Below the pieces are notes generated by a model. It was not told the origin of the DNA. It saw nothing but the letters and a program-made list of their open reading frames with translations, and did no database searches. From NCBI RefSeq assembly GCF_005938625.1, contig NZ_VCNJ01000047.1:56399-120398 (forward strand): 64,000 nt of DNA, in the 5' to 3' direction. This DNA comes from Pseudomonas fluorescens (GTDB lineage Bacteria; Pseudomonadota; Gammaproteobacteria; Pseudomonadales; Pseudomonadaceae). Below, one piece after another: positions 44,302 to 52,462 of this stretch (positions are counted from its first letter, which is position 1; the number at the start of each line of letters is the position of its first letter). Both the position numbers and the translations under genes were made by a program.

Positions 44302-45174
44302 ATGTCGGTGTCTCACGCCCAACTCAAAGCCTTCCACGCCGTGGCCGTGCATGGAAGCTTCACCAAAGCCGCCGAGCGCCTTTTTCTCACGCAACCGGCG
44401 ATATCCGACCAAGTGCGCAAGCTCGAAGAGCGTTTCGGCGTTTTGCTGTTTCACCGTAATAAACGTTCCGTGCGCCTGACCGACCTGGGCGAGCGCTTGC
44501 TGGCGATTACCCAGCGCCTGTTTGTGATTGAAGCCGAAGCGCAGGAGTTGCTGCAGGAATCCCAGGCCTTGCAGACCGGCAGCCTGATTCTGGCGGTGGA
44601 TGCGCCGGTGCACGTGCTGCCGCAGATCGCGCGGTTCTGCGAACGCTATCCGGGGATCAGCGTGAAGATCGAGACCGGTAACACCGATGAATCACTGTTT
44701 CGCCTGTTCAATTATCAGGCCGATTTAGCCCTGCTCGGGCGTGACGTCAGTGATGAACGTTTGCTCTGTGTGCCGCTGCGCAATGATCCGATGGTGGCGT
44801 TTGTTTCGCGCAATCATCCGTGGGCCGAGCGTGAATCGATTTGCCTGGAAGACCTGGATGACACGCCGCTGGTGCTGCGTGAACACGGATCGGTGACAAG
44901 GCAGACACTGGAAGAGGAAATGGCCCGGGCCGGGTTTCGCATTCGCCCGGCGATTCAGGTGGAAGGCCGGGAAGCGGCGCGTGAGGCGGTGGTGGTCGGG
45001 ATTGGTGTCGGCGTGGTCTCGGCGGCGGAGTTTGGCGCGGATTCGCGGGTGTGTGCGTTGCCGATTGTCGACTGCACGCGACGGCTGACGGAAACGCTGG
45101 TGTGTTTGCGCGAGCAAAGCAATCGACGGTTGGTGTCGACCTTCCTCGATATGGTTCGCGACAGTCTTGTGTGA
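44302..45174 (+). CDS. LysR-family regulator 1 of the phosphonate cluster
   Basis: The 290-residue product has the LysR helix-turn-helix (HAVAVHGSFTKAAERLFLTQPAISDQVRKLEERFG) and a substrate-binding domain (SLILAVDAPVHVLPQIARF...IGVGVVSAAEFGADSRV). It is clearly paralogous to the regulator at 45286-46152, which shares the middle pattern (LREHGSVTRQTLEEE versus LREPSSITRRTFDDA). It is divergent from the MFS-FAD oxidoreductase pair and probably regulates that module. Confidence 0.88.
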   Translation: MSVSHAQLKAFHAVAVHGSFTKAAERLFLTQPAISDQVRKLEERFGVLLFHRNKRSVRLTDLGERLLAITQRLFVIEAEAQELLQESQALQTGSLILAVDAPVHVLPQIARFCERYPGISVKIETGNTDESLFRLFNYQADLALLGRDVSDERLLCVPLRNDPMVAFVSRNHPWAERESICLEDLDDTPLVLREHGSVTRQTLEEEMARAGFRIRPAIQVEGREAAREAVVVGIGVGVVSAAEFGADSRVCALPIVDCTRRLTETLVCLREQSNRRLVSTFLDMVRDSLV

Positions 45175-45183
45175 ACAGTTCCT

Positions 45184-45287
45184 GATCGTTCCCACGCTCT
45201 GCGTGGGAACGCCTCAAAGGACGCTCCGCGTTCGGCTTTGGATGGGACGTCCCGGGCTGCATTCCCACGCAGAGCGTGGGAACGATC
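45184..45287. repeat. GATCGTTCCCACGC palindromic repeat, second copy
   Basis: Inverted ends GATCGTTCCCACGCTCTGCG / CGCAGAGCGTGGGAACGATC. It is the same family as 9536-9639. It sits between the two convergent LysR genes. Confidence 0.88.
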
Positions 45288-46152
45288 ACCGGGCGGCGGG
45301 CGCGAGGCCAAAGAACGCCTGAATCAAGCGCAACTCCCGCCGCCGCTCCATGCAACCGATCATGTGCCGGTTCACCAGCCCCTGCCCGACAATCGGGATC
45401 GCCACCACGCGCGGGTCATGGCTGACCTCAACCGATGACACCACACCAACGCCCAACTCGGCCGCGACGGCCTCGGTCACCGCCTCGCGGCTGTCCAGTT
45501 CCAGCAGCACGCGCGGATGGATCGACGCCTGCGTGCAGGCGTCATCAAACGTACGCCGGGTGATCGAACTCGGCTCGCGCAGCACCATGATCACCTGATC
45601 CAGCTCCTTGAGCTTCACTTCTCCGGTGCGCATCGCCCACGGATGCCCCGCTGGCACCAGCGCGCAAATTCGCGATTCGCTTAGCGCCTGCAGATGCAGG
45701 CCCTTGCGTGGCTCGACTTCGGTCAACACCGCCACATCGGCGTGTTCCGACAACAAAGCCGCGAGGGTTTCCTGAGCATTGCCCAAGCGCAGATTCACCG
45801 TGATCCCCGGATAGCGCGCACGCAGGCTGGCCAGCATCGGCATAACCATGTGCGGCCCGTCCGCCGCCACTTCCAGCCGTCCGGTCAACAACTGCCGGTT
45901 GGCCTCCAGCATCGTCTGCGCCTCTTCCGCCAAGCCAAACATCGCGCGGGTAATCGCCGCGAGTTTGGTGCCCTCCTCGGTCAGTTCCACTCGTCGCGCG
46001 GTGCGCCGCAACAGGGTGATCTGGTAGTGCTCCTCCAACGCCTTGATGTGCCCGGTGACCGCCGGCTGACTGATGAACAAGCGCGCGGCGGCGCGGGTGA
46101 AGCTGCCTTCACGGGCCACGGCGTCGAACGCGCGGAGCTGGAACAGGTTCAT
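45286..46152 (-). CDS. LysR-family regulator 2 of the phosphonate cluster
   Basis: The 288-residue product has the LysR helix-turn-helix (FDAVAREGSFTRAAARLFISQPAVTGHIKALEEHYQ) and binding domain (GRLEVAADGPHMVMPMLASL). It diverges from phnW across 112 bp and is likely its activator, as with LysR regulators of AEP operons in other proteobacteria. The stop overlaps the end of the palindromic repeat by two bases. Confidence 0.88.
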   Translation of the reverse strand: MNLFQLRAFDAVAREGSFTRAAARLFISQPAVTGHIKALEEHYQITLLRRTARRVELTEEGTKLAAITRAMFGLAEEAQTMLEANRQLLTGRLEVAADGPHMVMPMLASLRARYPGITVNLRLGNAQETLAALLSEHADVAVLTEVEPRKGLHLQALSESRICALVPAGHPWAMRTGEVKLKELDQVIMVLREPSSITRRTFDDACTQASIHPRVLLELDSREAVTEAVAAELGVGVVSSVEVSHDPRVVAIPIVGQGLVNRHMIGCMERRRELRLIQAFFGLAPAAR

Positions 46153-46264
46153 GAATAACTCTCGCTGATGGCTGGCATAACAACAAACAATTTGATTGAT
46201 GCAACGGCGAATTGCAACGTATGCCCCGTAGCTTCATCCCACTGCGCTATCCGAGGACACACGA

Positions 46265-47374
46265 ATGAGTATCGCCGAACCCATCCTGCTCACTCCCGGC
46301 CCGTTGACCACTTCGGCCCGCACTCGCCAGGCGATGATGGTCGACTGGGGGTCATGGGATGACCGCTTCAATCAACTGACCGCCAGCCTCTGCGAACAAT
46401 TGCTGGCGATCCTCAATGGCGCCGCGACTCACCACTGCGTGCCATTACAAGGCAGCGGCACCTTTGCTGTTGAAGCGGCCATCGGCACGCTGGTGCCGCG
46501 TGACGGCAAAGTCCTGGTGCTGATCAACGGTGCCTACGGCAAGCGTCTGGCGAAGATCTGCGAAGTGCTTGGCCGCTCGTTCAGCACCTTTGAAACTGCT
46601 GAAGACGAACCGACCACCGCTGCTGACGTAGATCGCCTGTTGCGCGCCGACAGCGACATCTCCCACGTCGCACTGATTCATTGCGAAACCAGCACCGGGA
46701 TTCTTAATCCGCTGCCGGAGATTGCTCAGGTCGTCGAGCAACACGGTAAACGCCTGATTATCGATGCCATGAGTTCCTTCGGCGCCCTGCCAGTGGATGC
46801 GCAGCAAGTGCCGTTCGACGCACTGATCGCCGCGTCCGGCAAATGCCTGGAAGGCGTGCCGGGGATGGGTTTTGTCTTCGCTCGCAAAGAGGCGCTGGCA
46901 GCTGCCGCCGGCAATTCGCATTCGCTGGCGATGGACCTGTTCGACCAGCACGCCTATATGCAGAAGACCGGGCAATGGCGCTTCACCCCGCCGACCCACG
47001 TCGTCGCGGCGCTGCACGAAGCGTTGCTGCAATACAACGAAGAAGGTGGCCTGCCGGCGCGGCATGCGCGTTATGCCGCCAACTGCGAGGCGCTGATGGA
47101 CGAGATGGGCAAACTCGGTTTGCGCAGCTTCCTGCCAGCGGCGATTCAGGCGCCGATCATTGCTACGTTTCATGCGCCGCAAGATCCGCGTTATCAGTTC
47201 AAGGACTTCTACGAACGGGTTAAGGCCAAGGGTTACATCCTCTATCCCGGCAAATTGACTCAGGTCGAAACCTTCCGTGTCGGCTGCATCGGCCACGTCA
47301 GTCCGGACGAAATGCGCCAGGCCGTGGCGGCTGTTGGCGACGTGTTGCGCGAAATGGAAGTGTTAGAAATCTAA
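46265..47374 (+). CDS. phnW: 2-Aminoethylphosphonate-pyruvate transaminase
   Basis: The 369-residue product is a fold-type I class V aminotransferase: ILLTPGPLTTSARTRQAMMVDWGSWDDRFN, GSGTFAVEAAIGTL, HCETSTGILNPL, IDAMSSFGALPVDAQQ, and the PLP lysine in AASGKCLEGVPGMGFV (~K194). These segments are PhnW-typical. It converts 2-AEP and pyruvate to phosphonoacetaldehyde and alanine. It is first of the phnW-phnX operon, with a REPIN between the two genes. Confidence 0.95.
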   Translation: MSIAEPILLTPGPLTTSARTRQAMMVDWGSWDDRFNQLTASLCEQLLAILNGAATHHCVPLQGSGTFAVEAAIGTLVPRDGKVLVLINGAYGKRLAKICEVLGRSFSTFETAEDEPTTAADVDRLLRADSDISHVALIHCETSTGILNPLPEIAQVVEQHGKRLIIDAMSSFGALPVDAQQVPFDALIAASGKCLEGVPGMGFVFARKEALAAAAGNSHSLAMDLFDQHAYMQKTGQWRFTPPTHVVAALHEALLQYNEEGGLPARHARYAANCEALMDEMGKLGLRSFLPAAIQAPIIATFHAPQDPRYQFKDFYERVKAKGYILYPGKLTQVETFRVGCIGHVSPDEMRQAVAAVGDVLREMEVLEI

Positions 47375-47389
47375 AACCCACCCTTAATC

Positions 47390-47483
47390 CCCTGTGGGAG
47401 CGAGCTTGCTCGCGAATGCGTCGTCTCAGGCGACATCAATGGTGACTGTCAGACCGCATTCGCGAGCAAGCTCGCTCCCACAG
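47390..47483. repeat. REPIN between phnW and phnX
   Basis: An inverted REP pair (CCCTGTGGGAGCGAGCTTGC... and ...GCTCGCTCCCACAG) in the 145-bp gap between two genes of one pathway. Confidence 0.9.
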
Positions 47484-47519
47484 TTTGAATTGCATTGCCA
47501 AATCAGGAATTTAATTGCC

Positions 47520-48347
47520 ATGAACTACGTCAATCCAAACAAGCTGCAAGCCGCGATCCTCGACTGGGCCGGCACCGTGGTCGATTTCGGTTCTTTCGCA
47601 CCGACGCAGATCTTCGTCGAAGCCTTCGCCGAGTTCGACGTGCAGGTCTCCATCGAAGAAGCGCGTGGCCCGATGGGCATGGGCAAGTGGGACCACATCC
47701 GCACCCTCTGCGATCAGCCGCAAGTAGCCGAACGTTATCGCAAGGCGTTCGGCCGCACGCCGACCGATGACGACGTCACCGCGATCTACAACCGCTTCAT
47801 GCCACTGCAGATCGAGAAGATCGCCGAGCACTCGGCGCTGATTCCCGGCGCCCTGGAGACCATTGCCAACCTGCGTCAGCAAGGCATCAAGATCGGCTCT
47901 TGCTCCGGTTATCCGAAGCAAGTGATGGATAAAGTCGTCGAACTGGCCGCTACCAACGGCTACGTCGCCGATCACGTGGTTGCCACCGACGAAGTACCGA
48001 ATGGTCGCCCATGGCCGGCGCAGGCCCTGGCCAACGTGATCGCGCTGGGCATCGACGATGTCGCGGCGTGCGTGAAGATCGACGACACCGTGCCGGGCAT
48101 CCTTGAAGGTCGACGCGCCGGGATGTGGACGGTGGCGCTGATCTGCTCGGGCAACGCACTGGGTCTGGATTACGCCGGCTTCCGTGCCTTGGGCAGCGAT
48201 GAGCTGGCCAGCGAGCGCAAACGCATTCACGCGCTGTTCGAGGGCTCGCGCCCGCACTACATGATCGACACCATCACCGATCTGCCGGAAGTGATCGCCG
48301 ACATCAACCAGCGTCTGGCCAAGGGTGAGATGCCGCAATCGAGCTGA
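47520..48347 (+). CDS. phnX: Phosphonoacetaldehyde hydrolase (phosphonatase)
   Basis: The 275-residue product is a HAD-superfamily enzyme: the nucleophile motif AAILDWAGTVVDFGSFAP (Asp15), the cap-domain Schiff-base lysine in MGMGKWDHI (~K56), KIGSCSGYP (motif II), and CVKIDDTVPGILEGRRAGMWTV (motif IV). It hydrolyses phosphonoacetaldehyde to acetaldehyde and phosphate. The start ATG 47520 begins the family-typical N-terminus. Upstream in-frame codons belong to the REPIN. Confidence 0.95.
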   Translation: MNYVNPNKLQAAILDWAGTVVDFGSFAPTQIFVEAFAEFDVQVSIEEARGPMGMGKWDHIRTLCDQPQVAERYRKAFGRTPTDDDVTAIYNRFMPLQIEKIAEHSALIPGALETIANLRQQGIKIGSCSGYPKQVMDKVVELAATNGYVADHVVATDEVPNGRPWPAQALANVIALGIDDVAACVKIDDTVPGILEGRRAGMWTVALICSGNALGLDYAGFRALGSDELASERKRIHALFEGSRPHYMIDTITDLPEVIADINQRLAKGEMPQSS

Positions 48348-48369
48348 TTACGCCGCACGCTGCAAACAC

Positions 48370-48403
48370 AAACGCCAGCGTCTTGCCGACATTGGCGTTT
48401 TTT
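48370..48403 (+). terminator. Rho-independent terminator of phnWX
   Basis: AAACGCCA ... TGGCGTTT followed by TTT about 22 bp after the phnX stop. Confidence 0.85.
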
Positions 48404-48536
48404 ATTGGCAAAGCCCTGACTCAGGGCATTGAAAGTCCGATCAGCCTCAGGCAAATCCGCCAAAGCGGATTACAGTTAAAGCATGCCGTCGCTCAAGAAC
48501 GGCAGGTTTCGACCCTGATCTGTGAGGAAACACCGT

Positions 48537-49085
48537 ATGCCGTGGACAAGTTCCGAATCCCGCTACAGCACCGTATCGGTCCTGTTGCACTGGCTGATGC
48601 TGGTCCTGTTAGTGCTGGTGTACGCCAGCATGGAGTTGCGCGGCCTCTTTCCCAAAGGCAGTGGCGGGCGCACGCTGATCCGCGAAGTGCACTACATGCT
48701 CGGCCTGACCGTGTTTGTGCTGGTGTGGTTTCGCCTGCTCGCGCGCAGCCTCGGCCCGGCGCCGAAAATCTTCCCTGCTTCGCCACAATGGCAGACTGTG
48801 CTGGCGCGGCTGATGCACTGGGCGTTGTACCTGTTCATGATCAGCATGCCGATTCTGGGCTGGCTGATTACCAGCGCCGAAGGACATCAGGTGATGTTCT
48901 ATGGTTTTGATCTGCCGCTGCTGGTCGCGGAGAACAAGAATTTCGCCAAACAGGTCGAGGGCTGGCATGTGCTCATTGCCACTATCGGCTACTGGTTGAT
49001 CGGCCTGCATGCGCTGGCGGGGATCTATCACCATTATGTGGTGCGCGATAACACCCTGCTGCGGATGATGCCCAAGCGCGGTTGA
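48537..49085 (+). CDS. Cytochrome b561
   Basis: The 182-residue product has four membrane helices, with haem-ligand histidines in VSVLLHWLMLVLLVLVYA, VHYMLGLTVFVLVWF, LMHWALYLFMISMPILGW and HALAGIYHHYV, as in E. coli CybB (176 residues). A GTG at 48522 is treated as part of the GTGAGG ribosome-binding region, making ATG 48537 the start. It is a superoxide- or quinol-linked membrane cytochrome. A second, less similar b561 gene lies at 26179-26724. Confidence 0.9.
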   Translation: MPWTSSESRYSTVSVLLHWLMLVLLVLVYASMELRGLFPKGSGGRTLIREVHYMLGLTVFVLVWFRLLARSLGPAPKIFPASPQWQTVLARLMHWALYLFMISMPILGWLITSAEGHQVMFYGFDLPLLVAENKNFAKQVEGWHVLIATIGYWLIGLHALAGIYHHYVVRDNTLLRMMPKRG

Positions 49086-49088
49086 CCG

Positions 49089-50015
49089 TCAGGGGCTGGC
49101 GATAAAACCGCGCCGGCCCTGCAAGCCACCGGTATGAATGAAGATCAGCCGCGTGCCAGCTGCGAATCTGCCCGCCTCGACTTGCTGTTTGAGCGCCAGC
49201 AACGCCTTGCCGGTGTACAGCGGTTCCAGAGGAACGCCGCTGGCCTGCTCGGTTTGTTCAATGAACGCGAGCAACAACGGATCGACCTTGGCAAAACCAC
49301 CACGGCTGGCGTCGATCAGTTCATAACCCTCGTTGCCCTGCCCTGCGGCTTGCAGGATCGACTCGACTTGCGGCGCCACGCCGTGATCGTCCGGCACAGC
49401 CAACGCGCCGTAGACCGGGTGCGCCCCTGCTTCGGCGAGCACCAATCCCGCCAATGTCGTGCCGGTGCCGCAGGCCAGCCACCAAGCGTGATAATCACTC
49501 CAGCCAATTGTGTGCAATTGCGCTTGCGCCTGCTGTTTGATGGCCGCACAACCGAGCGCCCCCGTTAAGCCGCCACCGCCCTCGGGCACGGCGTACAACT
49601 GCGGATACTGCGCGTGCCAAGGCGCCCAGAATCCCGGTTCATTGCGTGCGCGATAGCCACCGTAACCCAACCAATGCAGTTGCATGCCGAACGCTTGCAG
49701 ATCCTGCACGGTCGGCGTTTCCTGCGCATGCCCGCGCAGCAGCCCCACGGTTTGGAAGCCCAGCCGTTTCCCCGCTGCCGCCAACGCGTGCAGATGATTG
49801 GAGTGGGCACCACCGAGACTGATGATGCCTTCGGCCCCCGCACGATCGGCGGCTTTGAGGTGTTCGACGAGTTTGAACCATTTGTTGCCGCTGATCAGCG
49901 GGTCGATCTGGTCGAGGCGCAGGAGGGCGACTTCAATGCCGGCGGTTGCGAGCCAGTCGAGCTGAAGGGGTTGTAGCGGGGCTTGGGATAGCCAATCGGA
50001 GGGGGGCAAAAGCAT
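49089..50015 (-). CDS. D-cysteine desulfhydrase / ACC-deaminase-like PLP enzyme
   Basis: The 308-residue product is a fold-type II PLP protein: SGNKWFKLVEHLKAA gives the Schiff-base lysine (~K44 or 47), GGAHSNHLHALAAAGK the cofactor phosphate-side loop, and ACGTGTTLAGLVLAE the phosphate cup. The family covers D-cysteine desulfhydrase (DcyD) and 1-aminocyclopropane-1-carboxylate deaminase. Without specificity residues I can assign reliably, D-cysteine desulfhydrase is the cautious choice. It converges with the cytochrome b561 gene. Confidence 0.82.
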   Translation of the reverse strand: MLLPPSDWLSQAPLQPLQLDWLATAGIEVALLRLDQIDPLISGNKWFKLVEHLKAADRAGAEGIISLGGAHSNHLHALAAAGKRLGFQTVGLLRGHAQETPTVQDLQAFGMQLHWLGYGGYRARNEPGFWAPWHAQYPQLYAVPEGGGGLTGALGCAAIKQQAQAQLHTIGWSDYHAWWLACGTGTTLAGLVLAEAGAHPVYGALAVPDDHGVAPQVESILQAAGQGNEGYELIDASRGGFAKVDPLLLAFIEQTEQASGVPLEPLYTGKALLALKQQVEAGRFAAGTRLIFIHTGGLQGRRGFIASP

Positions 50016-50071
50016 GGGCGGCGATTCGATCTGGACAGAGCCGGCATTCTAGTCGCTCATAAGCCGCCATC

Positions 50072-50200
50072 GCGAGCAGGCTCACAAGGTTCGCAGTGTG
50101 CACAAATCCTGTGGGAGCGAGCTTGCTCGCGAAAGCGGAGTGTCAGCCAACACAATGTCGTCTGCCACCACGCCTTCGCGAGCAAGCTCGCTCCCACAGG
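50072..50200. repeat. Single REP half followed by a REPIN
   Basis: A lone half at 50072-50087 (CGCGAGCAGGCTCAC) precedes an inverted pair at 50108-50200 (CCTGTGGGAGCGAGCTTGC... and ...GCTCGCTCCCACAGG), in the gap between the desulfhydrase start and the fadH stop. Confidence 0.85.
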
Positions 50201-50214
50201 TCAAGCAGCGTTGC

Positions 50215-52254
50215 TTATAGCTCAGCGGCGAGGCGCGAACCCTGGTTGATCGCGCGCTTGGCATCCAGCTCCGCTGCGACATCGGCGCCGCCGATCAAGT
50301 GCACATTCTGACCCGCTTCAACCAGACCGTCGTGCAGTTCACGCAGCGGATCCTGACCTGCGCAGATCACGATATTGTCCACCGCCAGCAGTTGCGGCTC
50401 GCCGGTTTCGCCGATGCGGATGTGCAGGCCTTGGTCATCGATGCTCAGGTATTCAACGCTGTTGAGCATCTGCACCTGCTTGTTCTTCAGACCGGTACGG
50501 TGAATCCAGCCGGTGGTTTTACCCAGACCATCACCGACCTTGGTTTTCTTGCGCTGCAACAGGAACACTTCACGGGCCGGCGCGTGCGGTGCGGCTTTGA
50601 TCCCGGCCACGCCACCACGGGCTTCCAGTTGCGTGTCGATGCCCCACTCTTTCCAGAACGCGGCACGATCCTGACTGGTGGCCACGCCTTCGTGAACGAG
50701 GAATTCCGAGACGTCGAAACCGATACCACCGGCGCCAATCACCGCCACACGTTTACCGACCGGTTTGCGCTCGAGGATCACGTCCAGATAACTCAGCACC
50801 TTGGCGTTGTCGACGCCCGGAATTGCCGGCACACGCGGCGCAATGCCGGTGGCGAGGATGATTTCGTCGTAACCGCCTTCAATCAATTTCGCCACATCGA
50901 CGCGGGTGTTCAGGCACACCTCAACGTTAGTGGTCTGCAGTTTGCGCTTGAAGTAACGCAGGGTTTCGAAGAACTCTTCCTTGCCCGGCACGCGTTTGGC
51001 GATGTTGAACTGCCCGCCGATTTCGCTGGCCGAATCGAACAAGGTCACCTGATGGCCACGCTCGGCCGCAACGGTTGCGGCAGACAAACCGGCGGGGCCG
51101 GCGCCGACCACGGCGATTTTCTTGATCTGCTGCACGGGCAGGTAGTTGAGTTCGGTTTCGTGACAGGCACGCGGGTTGACCAGGCAACTGGTGAGCTTGC
51201 CGCCGAAGGTGTGATCGAGGCAGGCCTGGTTGCAACCGATGCAAGTGTTGATTTCGTCGGCGCGGCCTTCGGCAGCCTTGTTGACGAAGTCCGGGTCGGC
51301 GAGGAACGGCCGCGCCATCGAGACCATGTCGGCATCGCCTTCAGCCAGAATCTGCTCGGCGATTTCCGGGGTGTTGATGCGGTTGGTGGTGATCAACGGG
51401 ATCTTCACCGAGCCACGCAACTTGGCCGTGACCTTGCTGAACGCCGCGCGCGGCACTTTGGTGGCGATGGTCGGAATCCGCGCTTCGTGCCAGCCGATAC
51501 CGGTGTTGATGATGGTCGCGCCGGCCTGCTCGATGGCTTTGGCCAAGGTGACGATCTCATCCCAGGTGCTGCCGCCCTCGACCAGATCGAGCATCGACAA
51601 ACGGAAAATGATGATGAAGTTCGGGCCGACCGCTTCGCGAACGCGACGTACGATTTCCACCGGCAGGCGCATGCGGTTTTCGTAGCTCCCGCCCCAACGG
51701 TCGGTACGGTGGTTGGTGTGCGCGGCGAGGAACTGGTTAATGAAATAACCTTCCGAGCCCATGATCTCGACGCCGTCGTATTCGGCGGTTTGCGCCAGTA
51801 CCGAACAGGTGACGAAATCGCTGATCTGCTTCTCGATGCCTTCTTCGTCCAGCTCTTTAGGCTTGAACGGGTTGATCGGGGCCTGAATCGCGCTCGGCGC
51901 CACTTGCTTCGGGCTGTAGGCATAACGTCCGGCGTGGAGGATCTGCATGCAAATCTTGCCGCCCGCGTCGTGCACCGCGCGGGTGACGATGCGGTGCTTG
52001 AGCGCTTCTTCTTCGGTGGTCAGCTTGGCCGCACCGGAATACACACCGCCCTCGTCGTTCGGGCCAATACCGCCGGTGACCATCAGGCCGACCCCGCCAC
52101 GGGCACGTTCAGCGAAGTACGCCGCCATGCGCTCGAAACCGCCCGGTTTTTCTTCAAGGCCCGTGTGCATCGAGCCCATCAGGGTGCGGTTGCGCAGCGT
52201 GGTGAATCCCAGGTCCAGCGGGGCCAACAGGTGCGGGTAATGAGCGGCGGTCAT
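50215..52254 (-). CDS. fadH: NADPH-dependent 2,4-dienoyl-CoA reductase
   Basis: From ATG 52254 the protein is 679 residues (E. coli FadH 672). It has an old-yellow-enzyme TIM barrel with FMN (HYPHLLAPLDLGFTTLRNRTLMGSMHTGLE...), a 4Fe-4S motif in CIGCNQACLDHTFGGKLTSC (~335-355), and FAD- and NADP-binding Rossmann folds (KIAVVGAGPAGLSAATVAAERG ~375; KRVAVIGAGGIGFDVSEFL ~515). GGAG lies 7 bases before the start. It reduces 2,4-dienoyl-CoA in degradation of unsaturated fatty acids. The C-terminus is immediately beside a REPIN. Confidence 0.94.
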   Translation of the reverse strand: MTAAHYPHLLAPLDLGFTTLRNRTLMGSMHTGLEEKPGGFERMAAYFAERARGGVGLMVTGGIGPNDEGGVYSGAAKLTTEEEALKHRIVTRAVHDAGGKICMQILHAGRYAYSPKQVAPSAIQAPINPFKPKELDEEGIEKQISDFVTCSVLAQTAEYDGVEIMGSEGYFINQFLAAHTNHRTDRWGGSYENRMRLPVEIVRRVREAVGPNFIIIFRLSMLDLVEGGSTWDEIVTLAKAIEQAGATIINTGIGWHEARIPTIATKVPRAAFSKVTAKLRGSVKIPLITTNRINTPEIAEQILAEGDADMVSMARPFLADPDFVNKAAEGRADEINTCIGCNQACLDHTFGGKLTSCLVNPRACHETELNYLPVQQIKKIAVVGAGPAGLSAATVAAERGHQVTLFDSASEIGGQFNIAKRVPGKEEFFETLRYFKRKLQTTNVEVCLNTRVDVAKLIEGGYDEIILATGIAPRVPAIPGVDNAKVLSYLDVILERKPVGKRVAVIGAGGIGFDVSEFLVHEGVATSQDRAAFWKEWGIDTQLEARGGVAGIKAAPHAPAREVFLLQRKKTKVGDGLGKTTGWIHRTGLKNKQVQMLNSVEYLSIDDQGLHIRIGETGEPQLLAVDNIVICAGQDPLRELHDGLVEAGQNVHLIGGADVAAELDAKRAINQGSRLAAEL

Positions 52255-52462
52255 CGGTAACTCCACAACGAGCAATCACGGAAAAGTTGCGGGCGCTCTG
52301 CGGCTCCCGTCAGTCATGTTCGACAGACTAAGAGTCGCATCGCTGTCACTCAATGACCGTAACTGACAACTTATTGATCCAAATGCGCAGCGCCCCTTGG
52401 CAACCAGGGCCATGGGCCCTACCCTAGTCGCCATACCCTGTACCCGGTAGTTGTTGGTTTTC

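Noticed and set aside
50299..52260. 653-codon plus-strand frame opposite fadH
   Set aside because: It lies wholly within fadH, with no family motif and a His/Arg/Ala-rich product; fadH is strongly supported by its cofactor motifs.
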